Assembly (NCBI GenBank): GCA_000752675.2
Contig: LM994626.1
Span: forward strand, 13,004-77,003
Length of the DNA stretch: 64,000 nucleotides
Reading direction: 5' to 3'
Origin: a bacterium OL-1
GTDB taxonomy: Bacteria; Actinomycetota; Coriobacteriia; Coriobacteriales; Atopobiaceae
In this document: positions 49,934 to 58,209 of the stretch, one piece after another
Layout of the letters: every line of letters begins with the position of its first letter
How positions within the stretch are numbered: the stretch's first letter is position 1
The notes under the pieces: model-generated
What the model was told of the DNA's origin: nothing
The model's database searches: none
What the model saw: only the letters and a program-made list of their open reading frames with translations
Position numbers and translations under genes: made by a program

Positions 49934-51330
49934 GCCCTGTCGCCCCCCTTGGCCTCGCCAGAGGCGCCGCCGATGGTCCCAAGGACGCGCCGCTCGTTGT
50001 AGCGCGTGAAGACAAGGCCGCCTATGAGGCAGAACGCCGTGGCAACAATCGCGGTGGCCCGGTAGCCCATGCCGTTCTCGCCAAGGATGGAAATGGAGGT
50101 GAAGAGGATCATCGCGAGCGTCTGACCCAAGGTCATCGAGAAGGTGCGAGCCGCGTAGAACATGCCCTCGCGCCTCTCGCCCGTCTCCAAGGCGTCGCAC
50201 TCCGCGATGTCGGCAAGCACCGCCTGGGGAAGGATACCCAGGATGGCCATGGGCACGGCCGCAAGCACTGCCACAAGCATGCCCCAGACCATACCCGGGA
50301 TGCCAAACATGCCGCACACCGAGGTGACGGCAAACGCCGCGCAGAAGAAGAAAAAGCCAAACGCAACAATACGCTTCTTGCCGTGGCGTTTGGCCAGCAT
50401 GTTCACGGGCGCGTAGAACAACAGCGAGATGAGCGTCATGGCGGCGAAGAACACAAACGAAAGCGAATCCGGCAGGCCCATGAGCTCGGTGATGTAGTAG
50501 GTCATGCCGGTCTGGAACATGGTGATGGCAACCCAATAGAGCACGTCGGAGAGCTCGAAGACCTGGAAGTCATGGTTCTTGAACGTCTTGGCAACAGACT
50601 GGAACATGGGCGTGGAGGAGGGCTCTGCCTTGGCATAGAGGGTCTCGTCGATGCCAAACGCGGGCACAAGCATGCAGGCAACGGCAACGGCGGCAAGCAC
50701 GGCGACCGTGATCCTGAAGGCACCGGCGATCCCCATGGCAGGCTCGAGGTAGGCAGCCACCGTGGTAACGAGGTACGCAAGCGCCGTGCCTAGAAAGTAG
50801 GTGACCGAGATGTGCGTGGAGAGATCGATTCTCAGCTCCTGCGTACGCCCAAGCTCGGGGATGAGCGCATTGAAGGGCGTGCAGTAGAGCGAGAGCGTGA
50901 TGTAGAAGAGCATGAGGCAGCAGAAGAGCAGCACGTTATTCAGGGTCTCGCTGCCCGTACCCGGCAGCACAAAGACGAGGACCGTCATCACGCCAAAGGG
51001 GATGGCGGCACCGCGCATGAACGGGATTCGGCGGCCAAGAGGGCTGTTCAGCCGATCAGACTGGGAGGCAATGAACGGGTCGACGAAGCCGTCGAGGAGC
51101 CTGCCACATCCCGTGATGATACCGATGACCGTGAGCCCCGCAAACACGGCGCCCTGGGTGATGAAGACCGCCATGCCACGCGAGAGCATGGTGTCGGAGG
51201 GCATGTAGAAGTAGACGAGCCAGTTGCTGACGATGCCCGAGAGTATCGCCCAACCCAGCTGCCCTATCGCAAAGAGTCTGATGACTCGCTTGTCCGCAAG
51301 CCTGGTCCCCGAAGCCTTCTCCCCTGCCAT
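49930..51330 (-). CDS. GPH-family sugar:cation symporter (MelB-like)
   Basis: 466 residues from ATG 51330 (GGGGAG upstream). Twelve hydrophobic segments; GPH hallmarks include GRLLDGFVDPFIASQSDRLN near helix 2 and GRRIPFMRGAAIPFG after helix 2. It should import a glycoside such as an alpha-galactoside with a cation. Overlap with the GH36 gene gives a compact uptake-hydrolysis pair. A TetR gene lies upstream in the same direction. Confidence 0.9.
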   Translation of the reverse strand: MAGEKASGTRLADKRVIRLFAIGQLGWAILSGIVSNWLVYFYMPSDTMLSRGMAVFITQGAVFAGLTVIGIITGCGRLLDGFVDPFIASQSDRLNSPLGRRIPFMRGAAIPFGVMTVLVFVLPGTGSETLNNVLLFCCLMLFYITLSLYCTPFNALIPELGRTQELRIDLSTHISVTYFLGTALAYLVTTVAAYLEPAMGIAGAFRITVAVLAAVAVACMLVPAFGIDETLYAKAEPSSTPMFQSVAKTFKNHDFQVFELSDVLYWVAITMFQTGMTYYITELMGLPDSLSFVFFAAMTLISLLFYAPVNMLAKRHGKKRIVAFGFFFFCAAFAVTSVCGMFGIPGMVWGMLVAVLAAVPMAILGILPQAVLADIAECDALETGERREGMFYAARTFSMTLGQTLAMILFTSISILGENGMGYRATAIVATAFCLIGGLVFTRYNERRVLGTIGGASGEAKGGDRA

Positions 51331-51349
51331 CCCTACTCCCCTCTCTCCG

Positions 51350-51378
51350 TGAGACAAAGGGAAACTCCCTTTGTCTCA
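51350..51378. repeat. TGAGACAAAGGGA palindrome between tetR and symporter
   Basis: TGAGACAAAGGGA, AAC, TCCCTTTGTCTCA: 13-bp perfect arms. The TetR stop codon (TGA read leftward at 51378-51376) is the first three bases of the right arm. It lies in the 45-nt gap ahead of the symporter and may limit read-through from tetR. Confidence 0.9.
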
Positions 51379-52050
51379 TCTCAATGCGCGTACTGCCATG
51401 TCAACGATGCACTCAAGCTCCTGGGCCCCCGTGGAGAAGTCGTCCGAGGGGATGACCTCTCCGCGCGCGAGCTTCTGCGCCACACCCATGAGCGCATGCG
51501 CGACGCTTCTGTAGAAGACCGGAAAGTCCACCTCGCGCGCGACGGAGCCATCCTGGAGCCCCAGCTGGTATGCGTCAGCAAAGATGAGGTAGAACGAGTC
51601 GACCTCGCGCCCGTAGGCGGCAACCGCGTCAAGCGGCACCCCCTCGGTAACGAGAAGCCCATCGAGGTCATCAATGAAGAGCACAAAGCCGGCGTTCTCC
51701 ACGTAGCCTTCGGCATAGAGACGCAACATGCGCTCGAGCCTGTCCGCACCGCTCATGCCGAGAAACGCGTCCGACTCGACAAGCCCCACAATGCGCTCGT
51801 TGAAGCGCCGCCACAGGAGCGTGCCTGCCGTGAGGGCAAGGCGCGTCTTGGTCGAGAAGCGTCGGTAGAGCGTGGCCACTCCAACGTCCGCCGCATCCGC
51901 AACGTCGGTCATGCGCACGTCCGCGATGCGTCGCTTAAGGAAGAGGCCGGCTGCGCACTCGATGGCGCGGTCCATGCGCGCATCGCCCGTGAGGCTCCTC
52001 TCCTGTGGCGCAGCAGACACTAAGCCCGCCGTGACGTCATCCTGTGCCAT
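51376..52050 (-). CDS. TetR-family transcriptional regulator
   Basis: 224 residues. The N-terminal HTH (ADVRMTDVADAADVGVATLY then RRFSTKTRLALTAG) is typical of TetR. The C-terminal ligand domain is helical. It is divergent from the 52142-53701 gene, with two palindromes in the shared 91-nt gap, so it probably represses that gene and itself. Whether it also controls the downstream symporter and galactosidase is open. Confidence 0.9.
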   Translation of the reverse strand: MAQDDVTAGLVSAAPQERSLTGDARMDRAIECAAGLFLKRRIADVRMTDVADAADVGVATLYRRFSTKTRLALTAGTLLWRRFNERIVGLVESDAFLGMSGADRLERMLRLYAEGYVENAGFVLFIDDLDGLLVTEGVPLDAVAAYGREVDSFYLIFADAYQLGLQDGSVAREVDFPVFYRSVAHALMGVAQKLARGEVIPSDDFSTGAQELECIVDMAVRALR

Positions 52051-52073
52051 CCTTGACGCTCCATTCCCGTGGG

Positions 52074-52110
52074 TGATAGTCTTACTATCAACTTGATAGC
52101 GAGGCTATCA
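52074..52110. promoter_or_regulatory. Twin TetR operators
   Basis: TGATAG-TCTTA-CTATCA (52074-52090) and TGATAG-CGAGG-CTATCA (52094-52110). Both have identical arms around unrelated 5-bp spacers, and their centres lie 20 bp apart, so they face the same side of the helix. Located between the divergent tetR and 52142 genes. Confidence 0.85.
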
Positions 52111-52141
52111 CCTCTGTCCACATAGGGTCAAGGAGGATTCG

Positions 52142-53701
52142 ATGGAAGCGTCGACAGACCGGGCGAGAAGCGTCTTTGGCAACGAGCAGGACGACGCAAC
52201 GTACCAGAAGGCCGTCCAATCGAAGGAGCGCTACCTCCGTCGCTTTGGCGATGACTCCAAGACCATCTATCACCTCTCGGCAGCTCCCACGCCCGTGATT
52301 GGCGATATGCTCGGCGTGAGGAACCTCGTAATCTCCCCTGACAGCACGCCCCTCGACATCCGTGCAGATGCCGCCCAGGCCCCCAAGCCACCCGCCACCA
52401 ATCGTGCCGTAGAAGGCGCAAACGGCACGCCGGTCATAGTGGGAAACATCCGCATGGGGTTTGGGCACTACCGCATCTCGATGGCCATGGCATCGGCAGC
52501 GCATGCCATGGGCTACACGCCCTACTGGCTTGACCTTGCCTCCTTCGAGGATGCTACGGGATCCAAGGTCATCCGCTACCAGAACGACCTCTACTCCAAG
52601 GGGTCGAGAATCTCTCAGCGTGTTGGGGCCTTCAATAAGCTCGTGTGGGAACCGCTCAACTCCGAGGGCTTCCGCAAGCTCTCGTACAACGCGGCAGACC
52701 AAAAGAACGCCGAGCTCTGCGTGCCCTTCTTCCACGACATCGACAAGGACATCCCCTACGTGGGCACCCACGTCTGGCCCTCGCAGGCAGCTGTTCATGC
52801 GGGCATGACCCACGTGGTGAACGCCATCCCCGACAACTGGCCCATGGCGCTCCACCTTGCGGAGGGCTCCATCCACACGGTCCAGACGCCCAGCGCCTAC
52901 CTGGGGTACCACCAGCTACGCGGCATGGACCCTGCGCGCCAGCTCAAGCCCATGCCCGAGGGGTCCATCTACTACACCGGCCACTACGTTGACCACGAGC
53001 TTGTCTCCAACATCCCCACAGACTGCGCACGACGCAGGAACCGTGTCATGGGAGGCGGCCCCGTGCGCTACCTGCTCTCCGTTGGCGGCGCAGGCGCGCA
53101 GCAGGAGCTCTTCGCGGCAATCGTGGAGCACCTCCTCCCCTATGTGAGGCGCGGGGAGGCCGTGGTCTTTGTTAACGTTGGCGATCACAAGAAGGTGTGG
53201 GATGCGCTGCTCAAAAGCGTGGACGGCCTTCGCAGCGAGGCACTCCCCCACTTCGAGGGTATCGACGAGGTCGCGCGGTTTGCAACGGCGGCACTCGACG
53301 GTGACGCGAGCGGCGTGCACGCCTTCTGCGACAAGGACATCTTTACGGCGGTCTACTCGTCCAACCTGCTCATGCGCTGCTCGGACGTGCTGGTTACCAA
53401 GCCGAGCGAGTTCTCGTTCTACCCCGTGCCCAAGCTCATGATCCACCGGGTGGGCGGCCACGAGGCCTGGGGCGCCATCCGCGCAGCGGAGGTTGGCGAC
53501 GGCACCTACGAAATGGACGACACCGCAGAGGTACTCTCGATGATCGACTCGTTCCAGCACGAGCGCGGGCTTCTCGGCTTCATGTGCGACCGCATCGAGG
53601 ACGCCGCCAAGGCGGGCATCTACGACGGGGCCTATCGCGTCATCGACCTTGCGGTGAACGGTGCGCCAACGCTTCCGGGGCCTTTCGACGGAGCACGCTA
53701 G
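52142..53701 (+). CDS. GT-B-like protein of unknown function (519 aa)
   Basis: AAGGAGG precedes the ATG. Residues about 95-125 read GTPVIVGNIRMGFGHYRISM, recalling the GHGHxR loop of MGDG-synthase/MurG-type glycosyltransferases. The C-terminal half has YLLSVGGAGAQQELFAAIVE and VLVTKPSEFSFYPVPKLMIH, which match the second Rossmann domain and donor-sugar loop of GT-B folds. No membrane segment is seen. It could glycosylate a lipid or other acceptor, but the family is not one I can name with certainty. Regulated by the adjacent TetR through twin operators. Confidence 0.75.
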   Translation: MEASTDRARSVFGNEQDDATYQKAVQSKERYLRRFGDDSKTIYHLSAAPTPVIGDMLGVRNLVISPDSTPLDIRADAAQAPKPPATNRAVEGANGTPVIVGNIRMGFGHYRISMAMASAAHAMGYTPYWLDLASFEDATGSKVIRYQNDLYSKGSRISQRVGAFNKLVWEPLNSEGFRKLSYNAADQKNAELCVPFFHDIDKDIPYVGTHVWPSQAAVHAGMTHVVNAIPDNWPMALHLAEGSIHTVQTPSAYLGYHQLRGMDPARQLKPMPEGSIYYTGHYVDHELVSNIPTDCARRRNRVMGGGPVRYLLSVGGAGAQQELFAAIVEHLLPYVRRGEAVVFVNVGDHKKVWDALLKSVDGLRSEALPHFEGIDEVARFATAALDGDASGVHAFCDKDIFTAVYSSNLLMRCSDVLVTKPSEFSFYPVPKLMIHRVGGHEAWGAIRAAEVGDGTYEMDDTAEVLSMIDSFQHERGLLGFMCDRIEDAAKAGIYDGAYRVIDLAVNGAPTLPGPFDGAR

Positions 53702-53706
53702 CGCCT

Positions 53707-53743
53707 GCGATGAGACAAAGGGAAGCCCCCTTTGTCTCATCGC
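53707..53743. repeat. TGAGACAAAGGG palindrome at convergent gene ends
   Basis: GCGATGAGACAAAGGG, AAGCC, CCCTTTGTCTCATCGC: 16-bp perfect arms. The right arm holds the TGA of the AarF gene (53739-53737 on minus), and the preceding gene ends 6 nt before the left arm. Confidence 0.9.
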
Positions 53744-55500
53744 CTGCGGCGCCGGTCGTCCTTGATGATGCTCCGGGCAACCCATATGCCCAGGATGAAG
53801 GCAGCAAGGTAGCCCACAAAGCCAATGATGGGAATGCCAAAGATAACGGGCTGGATGCGCGCATAGTAGACCACCGACGAGCCAATGAAGAGGCCCGCCA
53901 CCATGACGCTCATCGAGAGCCTGTTGGCGATGTGGGCGAAGTCGTTGATGGGGTCCTCGGTTCCCGCCACGTCCAGGTTAAGCCGCAGCTGGCCGCGGGT
54001 GAGCATCTTCATGGCAAGGTCCGCCTGCGAAGCCGCGCCGAGAAGCCCGTGCGCAGCACGCGTTCCTTCGCGCGTGAACCCCTTGACCTCGTGCTTGATG
54101 AGGTCCTCGGGCGTGGTGTGCGCCTTGATGTGGGCCGTGATGATCTCGATGATCGAGACACCGGGGAGAAACTCGTCAACCACGCCCTCGAGCGTCACGA
54201 GGGAGCGCGCAAGCATGGTGACCGAGCCGGGGAGCTCGACGCCGTTCTTCCTCGCCATCGAGATGAGCGAGTTCACGAAGGAGCCAACGTCAAGGTCTGA
54301 GAGGTCAGCCTCGCCGTAGTCGGCAATGATCATGTCGAGGTCGTCCAAGAGATGCGCATGGTCGACGGCGGACGTATCGGATATCGAGAAGCGCAGGAGC
54401 CCGTCGGCAAGCCCGGCGGAGTCCCTCAGCGCAACGGCCTTCACCATGTCCGACATGGCCTTGCGATCATGCGAGGAGAGACGCCCCATGATTCCCAAGT
54501 CGATGTAGACGATCTGCCCGCCGCGGACGATGAGGTTACCGGGGTGGGGGTCGGCATGGAAGAAGCCGTCGTCGATCATCTGGCGCGTGTAGTTGTCGAC
54601 GAGCTTGGTGCCAATCTCTTCGAGGTCATAGTCAGCAGCAACCAGCTTGGCCGTCTTGTCGATGGGAATACCCTCGATGTAGTCCATGACCACGACGTGC
54701 TTGGTGCAGAGCTTGGGATAGGGCTTGGGACAGTCGACAAACTTGCAGTCCGCGTTGTTGCGCCTAAACTCCTCCAGGTTTCTGGCCTCCACCAGGAAGT
54801 CCGTCTCGTCGCGGAAGGACTGCCAAAGCTCGTCCACCACCGACTGCATGTCGAGGAACTGGCTCCCCGACATGAAGCGGTCCATGAACCCCACAAGCGA
54901 GCGCATGATGGCAATGTCTTGTGTCATGGTCTCCTGGACGTGTGGGCGCTGCACCTTGATGGCAACCATCTCGCCCGTGACGAGACGGGCCTTGTGCACC
55001 TGGGCCACGGAGGCGGAGCCCAAAGGAACATCGTCGATGGCGTCGAAGATGTCTTCGATGGGGGTGTCGTACTCGTCACGCAGCGCCTGTAGCACCGTGT
55101 CGCGGTCCATGGGCTCGACATCCGAGCGGAGCTTGGTGAGCTCGCGGCAGAAGCTCTCGGGCAGTATCTCCGAGCGCATGGAGAGTATCTGGCCAGCCTT
55201 CACGAAAGTGGGGCCAAGCTCCTCGAGCATGTGGCGCAGGCTCTTGGGCGTGAGGCCGTGGAAGATGTCATAGCGGCGAACGATAGAGAGAATCTCGCGG
55301 ACGCGCTTGAGCCGTGAGCTGCGCGACGACTCGTACCCGTCAGACGTCTTGCTGCGACCGCCAAACAGGCCGATGGTCTGCGCGTCGTCATCCTCGAAGC
55401 CGTCCTCGCTCACGCTCCTGTACCACGCGTCAAGGAGCTCGTCACTTGTTCGTGGCGAGCTCCCCTTCGTGGCATCACTTGTGTCGCGAACCTCTGGCAC
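53737..55500 (-). CDS. AarF/UbiB-type (ABC1) atypical kinase
   Basis: 587 residues. The family motifs are in order: FVKAGQILSMRSEILPESFC (KxGQ), LGSASVAQVHKARLVTGEMV with VAIKVQRP (ATP-binding Lys), VVMDYIEGIPIDKT, FFHADPHPGNLIVRGG (catalytic loop) and VYIDLGIMGRLSS (metal Asp). Two membrane helices end the protein (MSVMVAGLFIGSSVVYYARI; GIPIIGFVGYLAAFILGIWV). UbiB-type proteins support isoprenoid-quinone or lipid metabolism. A phasin-like gene precedes it in the operon. Confidence 0.9.
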   Translation of the reverse strand: MPEVRDTSDATKGSSPRTSDELLDAWYRSVSEDGFEDDDAQTIGLFGGRSKTSDGYESSRSSRLKRVREILSIVRRYDIFHGLTPKSLRHMLEELGPTFVKAGQILSMRSEILPESFCRELTKLRSDVEPMDRDTVLQALRDEYDTPIEDIFDAIDDVPLGSASVAQVHKARLVTGEMVAIKVQRPHVQETMTQDIAIMRSLVGFMDRFMSGSQFLDMQSVVDELWQSFRDETDFLVEARNLEEFRRNNADCKFVDCPKPYPKLCTKHVVVMDYIEGIPIDKTAKLVAADYDLEEIGTKLVDNYTRQMIDDGFFHADPHPGNLIVRGGQIVYIDLGIMGRLSSHDRKAMSDMVKAVALRDSAGLADGLLRFSISDTSAVDHAHLLDDLDMIIADYGEADLSDLDVGSFVNSLISMARKNGVELPGSVTMLARSLVTLEGVVDEFLPGVSIIEIITAHIKAHTTPEDLIKHEVKGFTREGTRAAHGLLGAASQADLAMKMLTRGQLRLNLDVAGTEDPINDFAHIANRLSMSVMVAGLFIGSSVVYYARIQPVIFGIPIIGFVGYLAAFILGIWVARSIIKDDRRRRR

Positions 55501-55505
55501 AGGTT

Positions 55506-55859
55506 CTACTCCTTGGCGTCACCATCATCAACGGGGGCGTCCTCGACGGAATCCGGCTCGACGACGTCTGCGTCGATGTCGGATGCCATGGAGGCAACCT
55601 TCTTGGCAAAGTCCGCACGCTCCTCGGGGGTCATTGCCTCCATCTTGGCGCGCAGAGCGGCGTCGGACGTGTCGCCAACGACCTCCTTCGCCTTGCGGGT
55701 AAGCTCCTCGTTGATGGCCTTGCCCTGGGCAACGGTAAGCTCGCCCTTCTTGACGAAGCCGTCGATGACCTCCTGGGACTTCTCGGCGGTGGTGGCGACT
55801 GCACCCACGCTTGCCAGGAAGACCTTGCGGAAGCCGTCCGTGATATCGAAGTCTGCCAT
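55506..55859 (-). CDS. Phasin-like / PHA-granule-associated family protein (117 aa)
   Basis: Starts MADFDITDGFRKVFLASVGA and contains ATTAEKSQEVIDGFVKKGEL and TVAQGKAINEELTRKAKE, the helical layout of short phasin-like proteins (PhaI/DUF1712-like proteins found next to AarF kinases). It ends in a Glu/Asp/Val-rich acidic tail. It is 5 nt before the AarF gene, so both are probably cotranscribed. A true PHA role is unlikely in the absence of pha genes. Confidence 0.75.
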   Translation of the reverse strand: MADFDITDGFRKVFLASVGAVATTAEKSQEVIDGFVKKGELTVAQGKAINEELTRKAKEVVGDTSDAALRAKMEAMTPEERADFAKKVASMASDIDADVVEPDSVEDAPVDDGDAKE

Positions 55860-55976
55860 GATGTCTCCCTTCAGAAGCGGGACGAGCCCGTCCCGCGGCC
55901 GTGATGCTCTCTGTTCTACCCCACATCAGCTGGTTGGATGCGCTGGGAACCCAAAAATCGGCAGGCGCCCGATGCA

Positions 55977-56672
55977 TCACCCCAGAAGTATGTTGCCAAG
56001 CTCCTCAACGGTCTCCGCAACGGCAACCGCTCCGGCGTCCCAAAGCTCCGCCATCTCGCAGGTGTGCGCGTAGTGAACGCCAACGCAGGGAATGCCCACC
56101 TCTGTTGCGGCGTCAACGTCGTAGAACCGGTCTCCCACCATCACCGCGTCCTGGGGCCCCACCTCCGTGCGGTCCATCACGCGGCGGATGGTCTGCGGCT
56201 TGGTATCGGTCCCGTCGTCAAGTTTGCCCAGGTAGACATCAAAGCGTGGCGCAAGGCCAGACTCGCGCATGCCGCGCTCGAGCAGAGCCGCGCGTTTCGA
56301 CGAGGCGACGGCGAGCACCTTGCCGGCTGCATGGAGCGAATCGGCAAGCCCCGCCATGCCCGGGATGGCGGGAAACGCCTCGGCGCCCAGCTTGTTGTAG
56401 ATGGCGCGGTACTCCTCGGTAATCTGGGCGGCCTCCTCCGCCGAGAAGCCATAGACCATAGAGAATGCCTCAGGGAAGGGCGGCCCCACAAGGCGTCTGA
56501 GGTCTCCCATGTCTTCGTCGCTCAGACCGTGTTCGCGGAGGACGGTGCGGGCCGTGGCGATAATGCCCGCTATGGTGTCTGAGAGCGTGCCGTCAAAGTC
56601 AAACACCACAAGCCTGCGACTGCTCACGTCCATCCCACGCGAGAACCGCCTTGTTACTCCTCCGGATGCCAT
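55977..56672 (-). CDS. HAD phosphatase (Gph/PpaX-like)
   Basis: 231 residues; the start at 56672 has GGGGGAG. HAD motifs: VVFDFDGTLSDT (nucleophile Asp), VASSKRAAL (motif II), and VMVGDRFYDVDAATEVGIPC (motif IV). Cap domain of the phosphoglycolate type (IIATARTVLREHGL ... FSAEEAAQITEEYRA). The substrate may be phosphoglycolate or pyrophosphate. Confidence 0.88.
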   Translation of the reverse strand: MASGGVTRRFSRGMDVSSRRLVVFDFDGTLSDTIAGIIATARTVLREHGLSDEDMGDLRRLVGPPFPEAFSMVYGFSAEEAAQITEEYRAIYNKLGAEAFPAIPGMAGLADSLHAAGKVLAVASSKRAALLERGMRESGLAPRFDVYLGKLDDGTDTKPQTIRRVMDRTEVGPQDAVMVGDRFYDVDAATEVGIPCVGVHYAHTCEMAELWDAGAVAVAETVEELGNILLG

Positions 56673-56819
56673 CGATGCTCTCCCCCGCCCTCGTCCTGCC
56701 TGTCACATACGGGTTTCCAAGCGTCTACGGTACCTGAAGCCGCGCGTGCCACGCGCTAGAATCTGCTCGTGGAGCTACCAGGACTCCATCCCGTATCAAG
56801 ACCGCAACGAAGGAGCGAC

Positions 56820-58085
56820 ATGCGCGCAGAGCCGTTCGTGTGCTACAGGCCTCAGCCCGAGAAGGCCAAGGACTTCGCGTCACTGCCCTATGACGTCTTC
56901 ACGAGGGAGGAGGCCCGCGAGGCCGTGGCCAAGCGCCCGCACTCGTTCCTCGCCATCGACCGTCCCGAGACCGCGTTTGACCCCTCGCACGACATGCATG
57001 CCCCGGACGTCTACGAGAAGGCCGCGAGCCTCCTAGCCGACCGTGTGGCGGACGGCACCCTCGTGCGCGACGGGGACCCCTGCTACTACCTGTACCGTCT
57101 GAGCGGCAACGGCCACGAGCAGACGGGCATTGTGGCGGCCTTCTCGGTGGACGACTACGAGTCTGGCACCATCCGCCGCCACGAGTTCACGCGCCCGGTT
57201 GACGAGAAGGACCGTGCGGACCACATTGCCACCACCGGCTGCCAGACCGGCCCCGTGCTTCTCGCCTACCGCGACGACCCCACGCTCTCGACCATCGTCG
57301 CCGCCGCGACGACGGCAACCCCGCTCTACGACTTCACCGACGCCGAGGGTCTGCGCGAGACCGTGTGGCGCGTCAACAGGCCGGCAGCCGTAGACGCCCT
57401 GCGCACGATGCTCACGCTTGTCCCGCGCGCCTACATCGCCGATGGCCACCACCGTGCGGCTGCGGCCGCGCGCGTGCGCAAGTCTCTCCGCGAAGAGCAC
57501 GGTGACACGATGGGTGCCCCCGGCACCGAGCCCTGTGATTACCTCCTGGCAGTGCTCTTCCCAGAAAGCCAGCTCATGACCCTCCCCTACGACCGCGTGG
57601 TGGCAGACACCGCGGGCCTTTCCGCCGATGAGCTTCTCGCACGCCTCGCTGAGCAGGGCTTTTCCGTGGGCGAGCCCGTCGAGGGTCCCGTGCGCCCCAC
57701 GGATGCCCTCCACTACGGGCTCTTCCTGGGCGGTACGTGGCGCGAGCTTGCCTGGCGGGGTGATGTCCCCCAAACGGCCGTGGGCAAGCTTGACGTCTCG
57801 GTCCTGCAGGACCAAGCCCTTGGCCCCATCCTGGGCATCACCGACCCTGGTCGTGACGCACGCATCCGCTTTGTAGGCGGCCTGGCAGACGCCGGCGCCC
57901 TCGAGCCGCTTGTGGGCGAGGGCGGCCTAGCCTTTGCGCTGAGGGCAACGCCAGTAGCCGACATGATGGCCGTGGCGGACGAGGAGGGTATCATGCCTCC
58001 CAAGTCCACCTGGTTCGAGCCCAAGCTGAGAAGTGGCCTCTTTATTAGGCCCATCCTGGGAAGCACCGCAAAGCGCCAGGCATAG
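56820..58085 (+). CDS. DUF1015 protein (SerK-like candidate)
   Basis: 421 residues from ATG 56820 (AAGGAG upstream). Start MRAEPFVCYRPQPEKAKDFA and the PYDVFTREEAREAVAKRPHS stretch, then YIADGHHRAAAAARVRKSL (the DGHHR motif) identify DUF1015. Some members act as free-serine kinases; that function is inferred here and not specific to this sequence. Transcribed alone. Confidence 0.85.
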   Translation: MRAEPFVCYRPQPEKAKDFASLPYDVFTREEAREAVAKRPHSFLAIDRPETAFDPSHDMHAPDVYEKAASLLADRVADGTLVRDGDPCYYLYRLSGNGHEQTGIVAAFSVDDYESGTIRRHEFTRPVDEKDRADHIATTGCQTGPVLLAYRDDPTLSTIVAAATTATPLYDFTDAEGLRETVWRVNRPAAVDALRTMLTLVPRAYIADGHHRAAAAARVRKSLREEHGDTMGAPGTEPCDYLLAVLFPESQLMTLPYDRVVADTAGLSADELLARLAEQGFSVGEPVEGPVRPTDALHYGLFLGGTWRELAWRGDVPQTAVGKLDVSVLQDQALGPILGITDPGRDARIRFVGGLADAGALEPLVGEGGLAFALRATPVADMMAVADEEGIMPPKSTWFEPKLRSGLFIRPILGSTAKRQA

Positions 58086-58098
58086 GAGCGCACACCAG

Positions 58099-58135
58099 CA
58101 CCCCAGGGGCCATTGCGCTCTCTGGGGTGTCTTTT
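58099..58135 (+). terminator. Terminator of the DUF1015 gene
   Basis: Stem CACCCCAG/CTGGGGTG (8 bp) with a 15-nt loop, then TCTTTT. It lies 14 nt after the stop. Confidence 0.8.
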
Positions 58136-58209
58136 CCACGCCATGGGTATAAGGTGAGTTCGGAGACGCAACCGGAACCGCCGGTTTGCAGGCAATGAGG
58201 AGGTGCCGC

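Noticed and set aside
49934-50536. N-terminal extension of the GH36 protein
   Set aside because: It would run through the symporter gene in another frame; GTG 49933 with the GTGA overlap explains the start.
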